64,000 nucleotides of DNA from Stagnimonas sp. (GCA_030696045.1 JAUYNO010000036.1:1-64000), one strand, 5' to 3'. Counted from the first letter of the stretch, positions 43,458-52,527 are shown. Numbers and translations: made by a program. The notes: generated by a model from the sequence alone, not told the origin.

Positions 43458-44633
43458 TCAGAACAGCCAGGCGCCGATCAGGCCCGCCAGGGCGCCGCAG
43501 ACGACGCCGGACCAGACCAGCAGGGGCTCTTCGTCGCGCACCGCCGAGCGCAGCAGCTCGCCGTAGGCTTCCGGCGGCAGCGTGGCAAGGCGGTCGACCA
43601 GACTGCGCGCCACTTCCTTGCGGATGTCTTCCGGCAAGTCGACCTGCGCCAGCAGCGGCGGAGCATGGATGGTCATCGCCGTGGTCATCGCCTGGATCGC
43701 CTGTTCGGCGCTGCGCGCGCCCATGGCCATCGCCAGCAGGGCGGTGGAACCGCCGGTGGTGCGCGCCAGCTCGTCGCGCAGCGCGCGCGCGCAAAGCTGC
43801 TCGAAGACCTGGCCGCGCGCGGCCAGATGCAGGGTCAGGGCGCCGAAGGTAATCAGTTCACCCAGCGCCAGTTCGGCGAGCAGGCGCGCGGTATCGCCCT
43901 GACGCCGATGGATCAGGCCCTGCAGCACGAAGGGCCCCAGTCGGACCGGGCGGCGTGGCTCGAACACCAGCAGGATCGCCAGCCAGTTGGTAAGCCCGCC
44001 GACCAGGGCGCCGCCGATTGCGGACAGGGCCATGCTGGGCCACCAGGCCCAGAGTGCCGATACCGGCAGGGCCAGCAGGGCGCCTAGCACCGCGCCACTC
44101 CAGACCACGAAGCGGAACTCGCGACGGCCGGTACTGCGAAAGGCGCGGGTCAGCAGCTCCGGGCGGGCGGCGATGCGCTCGCCGATCAGCGCGGCCAGGT
44201 CCAGATAGCGCTCGGGCTCCTGCTGCAGGGCGCGCAATATCTGCTCGGTGATCCGGGTGCTGGCTGGTCGCAGCTGGCGCCGCCATTCCTCCTGCACCGC
44301 CGGCCGCAGCCGCGCCCAGTGACTGGGATTGACGCTGGACAGCATGGCGTTGAGCAGGGTGTCGACGCCCGGCCCCAGCTGGCGCTCGGCCTCGGCCGCC
44401 ATGCGCGCCGGATCGACCGGCGCCAGCAGGGCGCGCGGACTGGCGATATCGGTCAGCACTCGGCGGGAAAAATCGCTCGCCAGTGCGGCCGCCTTGCGCG
44501 GCAGGATGCCCTGCATCCGCAGCGGCCCGAGCCGGAGCGGCCGCTGCGGATGCAGGGTCAGGAAGATCGCCAGGCAGTTGGTGCCGCCGCCCACCGCCGC
44601 GTTCAGCAGCGGAATCCACAGCCAGGCGTTCAT
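43458..44633 (-). CDS. DUF445 family membrane protein
   Basis: 391 residues. The family's duplicated signature is visible twice: TNCLAIFLTLHPQRPLRLGP near the start and TNWLAILLVFEPRRPVRLGP in the middle. It has three to four membrane segments, the last at the C-terminus (LVWSGVVCGALAGLIGAWLF). DUF445 proteins (YheB type) have no established biochemical role. It overlaps the helical-repeat gene upstream by 4 bp and seems translationally coupled to it. It sits at the end of the aromatic-type operon but looks functionally separate. Confidence 0.85.
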   Translation of the reverse strand: MNAWLWIPLLNAAVGGGTNCLAIFLTLHPQRPLRLGPLRMQGILPRKAAALASDFSRRVLTDIASPRALLAPVDPARMAAEAERQLGPGVDTLLNAMLSSVNPSHWARLRPAVQEEWRRQLRPASTRITEQILRALQQEPERYLDLAALIGERIAARPELLTRAFRSTGRREFRFVVWSGAVLGALLALPVSALWAWWPSMALSAIGGALVGGLTNWLAILLVFEPRRPVRLGPFVLQGLIHRRQGDTARLLAELALGELITFGALTLHLAARGQVFEQLCARALRDELARTTGGSTALLAMAMGARSAEQAIQAMTTAMTIHAPPLLAQVDLPEDIRKEVARSLVDRLATLPPEAYGELLRSAVRDEEPLLVWSGVVCGALAGLIGAWLF

Positions 44634-45385
44634 GCCAGCGCGGCGGTGGGCGCGGCCTCACCCCAGGCGCGCCGCGACGGCTCGGGCAGGGTCGCCAGCA
44701 GGCTGCGCAGCCGTCGCTGCTGGAGTGGTTCGAGCACGGCAGTCAGTTCGATCAGCGCAGACATCGCGGCCCCCTCGGCGGCACAGCCCAGCAACTGCAG
44801 GATGGCATTGTCGTCGAAGCTGTCGACCACCGGCCGCAGGCAACGCTTGTCACCGACATAGGCGGCAATCGCCAGCAGCTCGGCCGGGTCGGCAATCTCG
44901 GCCGCGAGCCGGGTGACGGTGGTCGCCGGCAGTTGTTCGACCACGGTGCCCATCACCGCGTACTCGCCGCGCGCGAGCAGCTGCTGGAGCGTGGTCGACA
45001 GCAATTCCGGCGGCAACGCCGCCAGCAGCGGCGCAGCGCGGTCGGGGACGAGATGCACCGCCACGTCGGCGAGAAAACCGGGCTCCAGCCGCTGGCCCAG
45101 CAGGGCGGCGCGGGCCGGCGGCAGGAAGGGCGCCAGGGCCGCGATCAGCACCGGGCCGAGATGCTCCTGCGCGATCCGGGCGGCTAGCGCCGTCGGCAAC
45201 AGGGCCGAGGCCCTTGCCAGGCGCTCGAAACTGCGCCGATGGCGCTCCATGCCGGCGCTGGCGATGGCCAGCCGCAGCCGCGCCAGCGCCGAGGCACCAC
45301 GACTGCGCAGGTAGCCCAGCTCCGCCGCCGGCACCCCCAGCAGGGCCGCGATCCGGCGCGCCTCGACCTCGGCGGCCGCGCTCAC
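44630..45385 (-). CDS. Helical-repeat cytoplasmic protein of unknown function
   Basis: 251 residues from a GTG at 45385 that overlaps the small gene's stop (GTGA). The sequence is rich in Ala/Leu with short repeated helices (for example LLAALPPELLSTTLQQLLARG and LAAEIADPAELLAIAAYVGD), reminiscent of the MgtE intracellular N domain or HEAT-like repeats. There is no signal or membrane segment. Coupled translation with DUF445 suggests a cytoplasmic partner of that membrane protein. Function is unknown. Confidence 0.65.
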   Translation of the reverse strand: MSAAAEVEARRIAALLGVPAAELGYLRSRGASALARLRLAIASAGMERHRRSFERLARASALLPTALAARIAQEHLGPVLIAALAPFLPPARAALLGQRLEPGFLADVAVHLVPDRAAPLLAALPPELLSTTLQQLLARGEYAVMGTVVEQLPATTVTRLAAEIADPAELLAIAAYVGDKRCLRPVVDSFDDNAILQLLGCAAEGAAMSALIELTAVLEPLQQRRLRSLLATLPEPSRRAWGEAAPTAALA

Positions 45386-45585
45386 AGGCCCAGCACCCGG
45401 CGCACCGCGCCACGCAGCAGGCCGGGCACCAGCTCCAGGGCCTGTTCCACGGCCTGCATCAGTTCGGCGTCCTGGCGCTCGAACCGGGCCTCGATCAACT
45501 GCTGCAAGCGCGCGCGCACCGTCGGCTCCAGCACCAGGGCCGCCAGGGTCGTCACCAGCGCCGACGGTGGCATGCGGCTGTCCAC
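45382..45585 (-). CDS. Small alpha-helical protein, 67 residues
   Basis: It begins at a GTG (45585) 4 bp after the VOC gene's stop; an internal ATG at 45573 is an alternative. The content is all-helical, amphipathic and acidic/basic mixed (RARLQQLIEARFERQDAELM), with a weak C-terminal hydrophobic region. It overlaps the next gene by 4 bp, which supports it being translated. It may be a partner of the DUF445/helical pair. No family recognised. Confidence 0.5.
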   Translation of the reverse strand: MDSRMPPSALVTTLAALVLEPTVRARLQQLIEARFERQDAELMQAVEQALELVPGLLRGAVRRVLGL

Positions 45586-45589
45586 GGAC

Positions 45590-46057
45590 TCAGCCCAAGA
45601 CCGGCTCGGGGTCGAACAAGGACGCCGGATCGAACTCCTCCCCCATCGCCCGGTACTCGCCCTGGGGGCGCTCGGCCGCCGGCAGCAGGTAGCGCAGGCT
45701 CAGCGGATTGCCGTCGGGATCGCGGTAGATCAGGGTGGTGACCAGCCCGTTCCGGTTGGCCCGCTCCGGGTAGATATTGCGCTGCTTCAGCGCCCGGTAA
45801 CGGGCGGCCAGGTCCTCGAAGCGCGCGGCGACCAGGGCCAGGCCAGGAATGCCGGCGACTTCGCGCGGCCGGTTGGCCAGCTGGGTGTCGAGCAGCAGCA
45901 GGCGGCTGCCATCGGGTCGCCGCAACCAGCACTGCACCGGGTCGCGGTAGTCGATCTCGGCCTCGAGCAGGGCCCGGTACCAGCCGATCATCGCGGGGTA
46001 GCGCTGGCAGTGCAGTTCCAGGCCGCTCAGGGACAGGCTAGGCAGGGTGTTGTTCAT
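45590..46057 (-). CDS. VOC (glyoxalase/bleomycin-resistance) family protein
   Basis: 155 residues from ATG 46057, which overlaps the hydroxylase stop by 4 bp; longer frames upstream are shadow sequence. The beta-alpha-beta pattern with MIGWYRALLEAEIDYRDP, LVAARFEDLAARYRALKQ and TTLIYRDPDGNPLSLRY (VOC end motif) is clear. The usual metal-binding first His is not obvious at the start (SLSGLELHCQRYP has a His at an approximate position). It may be a decarboxylase, isomerase or chaperone-type VOC protein of the ring-cleavage operon. Confidence 0.75.
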   Translation of the reverse strand: MNNTLPSLSLSGLELHCQRYPAMIGWYRALLEAEIDYRDPVQCWLRRPDGSRLLLLDTQLANRPREVAGIPGLALVAARFEDLAARYRALKQRNIYPERANRNGLVTTLIYRDPDGNPLSLRYLLPAAERPQGEYRAMGEEFDPASLFDPEPVLG

Positions 46058-47916
46058 GCGGGCGATACCGAGGCAGGGATGGCGGGGCCGAAAGCGGCGC
46101 CCAGGTGGCGCAGGACGGCGGCGAGTTCGCCGACCGGGTCGGCCGGCAGGGCGCGGCTGCGCCAGGCGACGTGGCCGTCGGGCCGGACCAGGATGGCGCC
46201 CGAGGCGCCGACGCCGCGCAGGCCCTGCCACTGGCCGTCGGCCTGGGCGTCCGCGGCCTCGTCAGCACCCAGGGCCAGGAGCCGCACCGGGTAGGCGAAC
46301 TCGCTGGCCGCCAGGGCCGCCGACAGCGCTTCCGCCCAGTCGGCGCGCCAGCTGGAATCGACCAGCAGCTGCAGGGCGCCGTAGTCCAGGCAATCGACGG
46401 TGGATAGCCGCTGGCCGTTTCGCTCCAGCCAGGCGTGCGGCAGCCGCAGCCCGGGCGCGGTGCCCGGGCGGTATTCGAGGTCGTTGGGCGACAGCTCGTT
46501 GGCATCGACCGGCACCGGCAGGCTCAGCGCGCCGTTATAGCGATAGCCGAGATCGACCGCGTGGGCGCCGCCGAAATGGGCTTTCTGCTCGCCGGCGGCC
46601 TTGCTCAGTCGGGCTCGCAACTTCTTTGCCCGCCAGGACTCCGGCCGCTCCAGCACCGCGATCTTCTTCAGGCCCAGACGCGGCAGGACCTCGGTGATCC
46701 AGGTCTGCATGCCCTTGGGCAGGGCGCGGAAGGTCTTGCCTTCCATGAAGGCGTGCAGCTTGCGCAGATCGTCCATCTGCAGGGCCACGGCCTCGTTGAT
46801 GTGGTCCATCTCGTCCTGGTTGTCGATGCTGCGCCGGCAGTTCTTTTCAGCGATCGGCTTGCGCTCGCTCTCGTAGCTGTCGAGCAGGCCCTCACCGGCC
46901 TGGCCGGCGAGTACCGCCTGGAGCTTCCAGACCAGGTTGTGGACGTCACCGACGCCGGTGTTGATGCCGTAGCCGCCGGTGGGGGGGAAGCGGTGGGCGG
47001 CGTCGCCGGCCAGGAACACCCGGCCGGCGCGGAAACGCTCGGCGATCTGGGCGGTCATCGCCCAGTTGCCGATGGCCTTGATCTCCACGTCCACCGCCTG
47101 GGTGCCTAGGGCCTGGCCGATCAGCTGGCGCCAGTAGGCTTCGTCGAATTGCTCGATCTGCTGCGGCGGATGCAGCATCGCCATCAGGATCCAGTCGTCG
47201 CCCATATGCCGCACCAGGGGGCCGACCAGGTGCTGGTTGTAGATCCAGTAGATCACCGCCGGTCGGCCGCGGATCAGGCGGTCGAGCTTGGCGCGGAAGT
47301 TGACGCTGGCGATGCGGGCGATCATCGGCCCCGGCATGGCGATGCCCAGCTGCTCGCGGATGCGGCTGCGGGCGCCGTCGGCGGCCAGGCAGTAGCGGGC
47401 ACTCAGGCGGCGCTCGGTACCGTCGCCGACGCGCAACTGAGCCTGCACTCCGCTGGCGTCCTGCTCCAGGGACAGCAACTTGTGATCGCTGAGAAAATCA
47501 ATGCCGGCGGTCGCCCGCGCCCGTTGCCACAGCAGCACTTCGAGCCGGTGCTGGGGGTAGTGCAGGGGCCGCGAGGGACTCTGCGACAAGCGCTCGACGG
47601 TTTCCTCGACCGTGCCGGGCAGGATGTCGATACGGCACAGCTCGGGGCCGGTCAGGCTGGTGCACCAGACGATGTGGCGCAGGTCTTCGAGCGGCGCGCT
47701 GTCGTTGCGGATCGCCGATTCCAGGGCCGGGTCGATTTCGCGCCAGATTTCCATCGTGCGGGCGTTCAGCACATGGCCGGCCGGATGACCGGTCGGCCCG
47801 GCCCGCTGCTCGACCAGGGCGCAGCGCAGGCCGGCCTTGGCGGCCAGCAGGGCGGCGCTCAAGCCCACCGGGCCGGCGCCGACCACCAGCAGATCATAGG
47901 GGCTGTCGATGCTCAT
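46054..47916 (-). CDS. FAD-dependent aromatic hydroxylase (PheA/MhpA/TfdB type)
   Basis: 620 residues from ATG 47916, overlapping the next upstream stop by 4 bp. FAD motifs: VVGAGPVGLSAALLAAKAG (GxGxxG), the DG motif AADGARSRI and the GD motif FLAGDAAHRFPPTGGYGIN. The C-terminal third matches the thioredoxin-like domain of phenol/3-HPP hydroxylases. It would hydroxylate an aromatic or phenol-type ring with NAD(P)H and O2, producing a catechol for the ring-cleavage VOC dioxygenase in the same operon. The reaction class is secure; the ring substrate is not. Confidence 0.9.
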   Translation of the reverse strand: MSIDSPYDLLVVGAGPVGLSAALLAAKAGLRCALVEQRAGPTGHPAGHVLNARTMEIWREIDPALESAIRNDSAPLEDLRHIVWCTSLTGPELCRIDILPGTVEETVERLSQSPSRPLHYPQHRLEVLLWQRARATAGIDFLSDHKLLSLEQDASGVQAQLRVGDGTERRLSARYCLAADGARSRIREQLGIAMPGPMIARIASVNFRAKLDRLIRGRPAVIYWIYNQHLVGPLVRHMGDDWILMAMLHPPQQIEQFDEAYWRQLIGQALGTQAVDVEIKAIGNWAMTAQIAERFRAGRVFLAGDAAHRFPPTGGYGINTGVGDVHNLVWKLQAVLAGQAGEGLLDSYESERKPIAEKNCRRSIDNQDEMDHINEAVALQMDDLRKLHAFMEGKTFRALPKGMQTWITEVLPRLGLKKIAVLERPESWRAKKLRARLSKAAGEQKAHFGGAHAVDLGYRYNGALSLPVPVDANELSPNDLEYRPGTAPGLRLPHAWLERNGQRLSTVDCLDYGALQLLVDSSWRADWAEALSAALAASEFAYPVRLLALGADEAADAQADGQWQGLRGVGASGAILVRPDGHVAWRSRALPADPVGELAAVLRHLGAAFGPAIPASVSPA

Positions 47917-48968
47917 GCGGCCTCCAGCAAGGACTCGTCGATGCACAGCAAAACCTTGCCGCGCGCCGGGCCCTGCTCGACCGCCGCCAGGGCGGCGGCA
48001 GCATCCGCCAGCGGGTAGCGCCTGCCGATCACCGGGCGGTAGCTGCCTTCCAGTGCCCAGCGCGCCAGCTCGACCAGCCGCGCGCCCGAAGGTCGGAAAT
48101 ACACCCAATGGTGCTGTTTGCCAGCCAGCGCCCAGCGCAGCTTGGCCAGGCCCATCCAGGTGCCCGAGGCGACTACGCCCAGGGGCGCGCCGAGCACATC
48201 GGTGAGGGTCAGCGTCGGCGAGATCAGGCTGGCGTAGACGCCGCCGGCCTTCAGCACAGAGAGGTGTGGAGCCTCGTCCAGGCTGCGCGCGCTCGGGTCC
48301 GGCGCCACCGTGTTGATGACCAGGTCCAGGCCGCTCAGCAGGCGGGTGAAATCCTGCTTGCGGTAGTCGATCACCTGATCGGCGCCGAGGCCGCGCACGA
48401 ACTCCAGATTGCTGCCGCCGCAGGTGCTGGCGACCCAGGCGCCGCCCTGATGCAGACGCTGCACCAGCAGGGAGCCGATGCCGCCGGAGCCGCCATGCAC
48501 CAGCACTTTCTTGCCGGCAGTGTTGCCCGCATCGAGCCCCGCCGCGCGCAGCACCTGGGCGGCGGTGAGCCCGGCATAGGGCAGGGCGGCGGCCTCGGCC
48601 ATGCCCAGGCCCGGCGGAATCTTGCAGGCCCAGGCCGCCTTCACCGCCACCGCCTCGGCGTAGAAGCCGGAGGCGAAGGGCATGGTCGCGGCCATCACCC
48701 GGTCGCCCGGCTGGAAGTCGCGTACCGCGCTGCCGACCGCGCTGACCACGCCAGCGCCGTCCAGCCCCATCACCATCGGGCCCTTGGCGCGCAGCCACTT
48801 GAACAGGCTGTCGCCATAGCCCTCGCGGATCAGCGCGTCGATGGGATTGATCGAGGCAGCGGCGAGCCGGATCACGATCTCCTGGGCCGCTGGCCGCGGT
48901 TCCGCCAGCTCTTGCAGCTGCAGGCGACTGCCGCCGGTGCCGGCGGCAGTCCGGACGATGGCCTTCAT
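47913..48968 (-). CDS. Zinc-independent quinone oxidoreductase-like MDR protein
   Basis: 351 residues from ATG 48968 (ATGA overlap with the FAH gene). MDR features: the N-terminal GroES-like fold, NPIDALIREG, GDRVMA and the NADPH site GGSGGIGS in the middle. No zinc-ligand Cys set is present, so it belongs to the quinone oxidoreductase/RTN4IP1-like subfamily. It probably reduces an enone or quinone intermediate of the ring-cleavage route. Confidence 0.85.
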   Translation of the reverse strand: MKAIVRTAAGTGGSRLQLQELAEPRPAAQEIVIRLAAASINPIDALIREGYGDSLFKWLRAKGPMVMGLDGAGVVSAVGSAVRDFQPGDRVMAATMPFASGFYAEAVAVKAAWACKIPPGLGMAEAAALPYAGLTAAQVLRAAGLDAGNTAGKKVLVHGGSGGIGSLLVQRLHQGGAWVASTCGGSNLEFVRGLGADQVIDYRKQDFTRLLSGLDLVINTVAPDPSARSLDEAPHLSVLKAGGVYASLISPTLTLTDVLGAPLGVVASGTWMGLAKLRWALAGKQHHWVYFRPSGARLVELARWALEGSYRPVIGRRYPLADAAAALAAVEQGPARGKVLLCIDESLLEAA

Positions 48969-49951
48969 GCCGGTTTCACTACCCGGTTGCGCAGCACGCC
49001 GATGCGCTCGATCTCGACTTCCACCAGGTCGCCGGGTTCGAGAAAGCGCAGGAACTCGATGCCGCAGCCATTGGTGGCGGCGCCAGTGCCGAAGAACTCG
49101 CCGGGCACCACCAGTTCTTCGTCGCTGGCGACCTCGATCATCCGCGAGATCGGGTGGCTCATGCCGGAGGTCGAAGAGGCGCCGCGCAGCTCGCCGTTGA
49201 CCCGCACCTGGATCTTCAGATCGTAGGGATCGGGAATCTCGTCGGCGGTCACCAGCCAGGGCCCCATGGCATTGCCGGTGTCGAAATCCTTGCCCTTGAT
49301 CGGGCCAACGCCGCCCCAGGGAATCTCCTCCATCATCTTGTCGCGGGCGGAGAAGTCGTTGAAGCAGGTGTAGCCAAACACATAGGACATGGCGTCGTTG
49401 GCGCTGATGTTCTTGCCGCGCTTGCCCAGCACCACGCCCAGTTCCATCTCGTAGTCGAGCATCTTGGTCCAGCGTGGCCAGATCACGTCCTGTTCGTGGG
49501 CGCTGACCGAGAGGTTGTTGCCCTTGTAGTAGAGCGGCCGCTGATAGAAGCGCTTGGGCATTTTCTTCATCAGGCCCAGGGCCTTGACCGTGGCGGCCAC
49601 GCCCTTGCCGGCCTTCATCTCCAGCACCGAGGCGAAGGCCTGTTTCATGTGGCCCTCGTAGACGCTGAAACAGAGCATGCGCGGCGGCAGCAGCGGGGGC
49701 GCGAAGCGGAGACCTGAAAGCGGCTGGAAGCAGTGCCCGGGGTGCTCGTCCTCGGACTGTTCGAGGATGGCGCGGGCGCGGTCGAGCGCGGCCGGGCCGG
49801 CCTCGATCAGCGCCAGCATGCTGGCGAAGGCGGGTTCGACCTGATCGCGCAGGGCCAGGCTGGCGGCGGCAAGATCGAGCAGGCGGTGCTGGTCGCTGCA
49901 GAGCGCGCCCAGGCGGATGCCGCCTGACTGGTGGTAACTGGCAAGTTTCAT
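48965..49951 (-). CDS. Fumarylacetoacetate hydrolase-family protein
   Basis: 328 residues. FAH motifs: DYEMELGVVLGKRGKNIS (metal ligands), FGYTCFNDFSARD, KDFDTGNAMGPWL and GTGAATNGCGIEFLRFLEPGD. These match the C-terminal catalytic domain, which cleaves C-C bonds of beta-diketone or 2-oxo-enoic acid products in meta-cleavage pathways. It overlaps the quinone reductase gene by 4 bp and starts 15 bp after the VOC dioxygenase stop. The neighbouring hydroxylase and dioxygenase suggest a central role in a ring-degradation pathway. Confidence 0.88.
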   Translation of the reverse strand: MKLASYHQSGGIRLGALCSDQHRLLDLAAASLALRDQVEPAFASMLALIEAGPAALDRARAILEQSEDEHPGHCFQPLSGLRFAPPLLPPRMLCFSVYEGHMKQAFASVLEMKAGKGVAATVKALGLMKKMPKRFYQRPLYYKGNNLSVSAHEQDVIWPRWTKMLDYEMELGVVLGKRGKNISANDAMSYVFGYTCFNDFSARDKMMEEIPWGGVGPIKGKDFDTGNAMGPWLVTADEIPDPYDLKIQVRVNGELRGASSTSGMSHPISRMIEVASDEELVVPGEFFGTGAATNGCGIEFLRFLEPGDLVEVEIERIGVLRNRVVKPA

Positions 49952-49966
49952 GGCTGGTGTTTTGGG

Positions 49967-50623
49967 TTAAAGGGTGCGCCAATTGATGGTGCGCAGACCG
50001 GCGACCGGCTTCTTGCCGACCGGGGTGGCAGAGCCGCGCTTGCGCAGGTCCACCAGCGGCACACCGGCCTCCAGCTTCTGCCAGAGCAGCTCGGGATCGA
50101 AGTTCACGCCAATGGGGTTTTTATGGAAATCGAGCCCGATGGCGAACTGCTGAAAATCCTCGGCGGTGTCGAAATTGTCGGACTGGAACTCCAGGCGGTT
50201 GCCGTCCGGATCCTCGTAGTAAATCGAGGTGGTCGGGCCGTGGTTGATGCACCAGACCGGCTCGATGCCGGCCGCTTTCAGCTCGCGGTGCTTTTCCAGC
50301 AGCTGCCGCAGGCTGCCGAAGTTGAAGGCGATGTGATCCAGCCCATAGAACTTCCGGTAGACCTTGGCCAGCAGGATCATCGGCTTGGCCGCCGCCGGCA
50401 GCTTGATGATGGCCAGCCGGTGGTGCTCGTGGTCGTAGGTGAGAAAAGTCACCATGTGGTTCTGGAACACCAGCTCCATGCCCAGCACCTTGCGGTACCA
50501 GGGCACCAGCTTGTCGCGCTGGGCCGACTTCAGCACCCAGTGCGCCAGATAGCGCGGGCCGGTCTTGCTGACCACCTTGCCCAGGCGGTCGATGTCGATG
50601 GCCTGCATGTTGGGGGCGCCCAT
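49967..50623 (-). CDS. VOC-family extradiol dioxygenase-like protein
   Basis: 218 residues. Metal-ligand candidates are His in AHWVLKS, His in YGLDHIAFNF and Glu in DPDGNRLEFQSDNF, the H-H-E set of type I extradiol dioxygenases. It is compact, closest to the single-unit or BphC-III-like types. Gene order (hydroxylase, dioxygenase, FAH hydrolase) fits meta-cleavage of a catechol-like intermediate. The start ATG 50623 is preceded by GGAG. Confidence 0.8.
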   Translation of the reverse strand: MGAPNMQAIDIDRLGKVVSKTGPRYLAHWVLKSAQRDKLVPWYRKVLGMELVFQNHMVTFLTYDHEHHRLAIIKLPAAAKPMILLAKVYRKFYGLDHIAFNFGSLRQLLEKHRELKAAGIEPVWCINHGPTTSIYYEDPDGNRLEFQSDNFDTAEDFQQFAIGLDFHKNPIGVNFDPELLWQKLEAGVPLVDLRKRGSATPVGKKPVAGLRTINWRTL

Positions 50624-50674
50624 GTCAGTGGCTCCGGCCGGCGGAGCGGTGGTCGCGATGGTCTTGTTGCTGCT

Positions 50675-52444
50675 TCATGAGGAACTCTCCGATGCCGCCG
50701 TGGCCGGGTTGCCGAGGTGCCGCACCAAGGCGCGGCTGACGATGCGCAGCTTCTCGCCGCCGGGCATGCGCTTGAGATTGGCCCTGACGATGCCGGCGGT
50801 GAAGGCGCTCTTGCGGCTGTAGTCGATGCGCACATCCACCAGCACCGGCCGACCCTGGGCTGCCAGTTCGCGGGCCTCGGCCAGCGTCGGCTCGATCTCG
50901 GCGTCGGTGTTGATCGCCAGGAAGGCGGCACCGGTGGTGGCCGCCGAGGCGGCCAGATCCAGCGGATTCAGCACCGTGCAGGTCTTGCGGTTGTAGGGCA
51001 CCTGCTGCGCCTGGGCGATCTGCGACAGCTCGCCATCGCTGAACACCAGCACCACCAGTCCCAGCTTCTGGGCGACGGCGGTCAACAGCTCGGTGCCGGT
51101 CATCAGGTAGGCGCCATCGCCGACCACCGCCACGACCTCGCGGCCGGGGTTGGCCAGCCGGGCGCCGATGGCGGCTGGCACCGCGTAGCCCATGCAGTTG
51201 AAATCGGTGGGCGAGATGAACTGCCGGCGGCCCGACATCGGCAGCAGCTCGGCGGTGAGGAAGGTGTGGTTGCCGTCGTCGGCGACCACCACGGCGTCCG
51301 TGCTCAGCACCCGGTCCAGCGACTGAAATAGTTTGGCCGGATTGACCCGCCTCGGATCGCCGCCCTTGCGCCAGTCGCGCAGGGTGTCGGCCTTGTCGCG
51401 GGCGATGCCGGCCATCCGCTTCAGCCGCTCCCGGCCGGAGCCGAGGTGGCCGCGGCTGCGCAGCCGTGCCAGCAGGGCGGCGAGCACCGGCTGGGCGTCG
51501 CCGCAGAGGCTGACGGCGGCGGGGTAGTTCTTGGAGAACACCGCCGGGTCGATATCGACGTGGATCAGGGATTCCGGCACCTCGACGCTATAGCTGCCGG
51601 TACCGATCTCGCTGAAGCAGGTGCCGACCGCCAGCAGGCAGTCGCAGTCCTCGAAGGCCTTGCGGGCCGCCGGTGCGGCGGCCATGCCGAAGCTCATGCC
51701 GGCATGCCAGGCATGCTCGGCCGGGAAGCTGCTGAGCCCCTGCAGAGTGGTCGCCACCGGGGCACCCAGCAGATCGGCCAGGGCCAGTAGTTCGGCGCGG
51801 GCGCCACGGGCGCCCCAGCCGACGAAGAGGCCCGGATGCTTCGCGGCCTCCAGTCGGGCACAGGCGGCGTCCAGGTCTTCCTCCCGCAGGAGCAGGTCCT
51901 GGCTGAAGCCGGGGAAGGCCGGCAGCGCCGGCGACTCGCCCTGGAACAGCAGGACATCGACCGGCAGCTCGACGTAGACCGGCCCCGGGCGGCCGCGCAT
52001 CGCCTCCCGGTAGGCCATGTACAGCATCGGGATGATGTCGTGATGCTGGCTGGCCAGGAACTGCGCCTTGGTCACCGGCCGCATCAGCGCCTGCTGGTCG
52101 ATGTCGTGCAACTGGTAGGCGCGACCTTTGTTGCGGCGTACGCCGCCACTCAGCACCAGCATCGGGACCCCGTCGAGAAAGGCCTCGGCGATGCCGCTCA
52201 TGGCGTGGGTAAGGCCGGCCCCTGGCACCACCAGCAGGGTGCCGATGTGCCGGCTGGTGCGGCTGACGGCATCGGCCATGAAGGAGGCGCCACCCTCGTG
52301 GGTCACCAGCACCGGCTTCAGCGTCGGGCTGGAGGCCAGCTCATCGAACAGCTCAGTGGTGTGGACTCCAGGGATGCCGAATACCCAGGCGACGTCGAGT
52401 TGCTCCAATGCGAAACGCGCGAGCCATGCGCCGGTGTATTTCAC
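50675..52444 (-). CDS. Thiamine-diphosphate-dependent enzyme (acetolactate synthase/benzoylformate decarboxylase-like)
   Basis: 589 residues from a GTG (52444), preceded by GAGGAGA. The catalytic Glu lies in THEGGASFMADA, and the GDG motif of the ThDP site starts GDGAYLMTG in the C-terminal third, with SDG in place of the usual NN/ND about 28 residues later. It has the three-domain POX fold. It could decarboxylate a 2-oxo acid or condense two carbonyl compounds at the end of the ring-degradation pathway. It is the first gene of the 52444-43458 operon, divergent from tetR. Confidence 0.88.
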   Translation of the reverse strand: MKYTGAWLARFALEQLDVAWVFGIPGVHTTELFDELASSPTLKPVLVTHEGGASFMADAVSRTSRHIGTLLVVPGAGLTHAMSGIAEAFLDGVPMLVLSGGVRRNKGRAYQLHDIDQQALMRPVTKAQFLASQHHDIIPMLYMAYREAMRGRPGPVYVELPVDVLLFQGESPALPAFPGFSQDLLLREEDLDAACARLEAAKHPGLFVGWGARGARAELLALADLLGAPVATTLQGLSSFPAEHAWHAGMSFGMAAAPAARKAFEDCDCLLAVGTCFSEIGTGSYSVEVPESLIHVDIDPAVFSKNYPAAVSLCGDAQPVLAALLARLRSRGHLGSGRERLKRMAGIARDKADTLRDWRKGGDPRRVNPAKLFQSLDRVLSTDAVVVADDGNHTFLTAELLPMSGRRQFISPTDFNCMGYAVPAAIGARLANPGREVVAVVGDGAYLMTGTELLTAVAQKLGLVVLVFSDGELSQIAQAQQVPYNRKTCTVLNPLDLAASAATTGAAFLAINTDAEIEPTLAEARELAAQGRPVLVDVRIDYSRKSAFTAGIVRANLKRMPGGEKLRIVSRALVRHLGNPATAASESSS

Positions 52445-52473
52445 CCTGTTCTCCTCGTTGGCTGACTGTTAAG

Positions 52474-52503
52474 TATAATTATTGAGTCATGTGGGTATGT
52501 CAA
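52474..52503 (-). promoter_or_regulatory. Sigma70-like promoter of the ThDP/ring-cleavage operon
   Basis: Minus-strand TTGACA (52498-52503) with an 18-bp spacer to ATTATA (52474-52479), in an AT-rich stretch. The leader carries the shared CAACGAGGAGA 11-mer also found in the P450 leader. It lies between the ThDP gene and the divergent TetR gene. Confidence 0.55.
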
Positions 52504-52527
52504 CCAGGACATGGAGGCCATGCGGCG

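Noticed and set aside
46054-48798. A 914-residue reading of the FAD hydroxylase
   Set aside because: The first part is another frame of the quinone reductase gene; the ATG at 47916 begins the FAD motif and overlaps the upstream stop by 4 bp.
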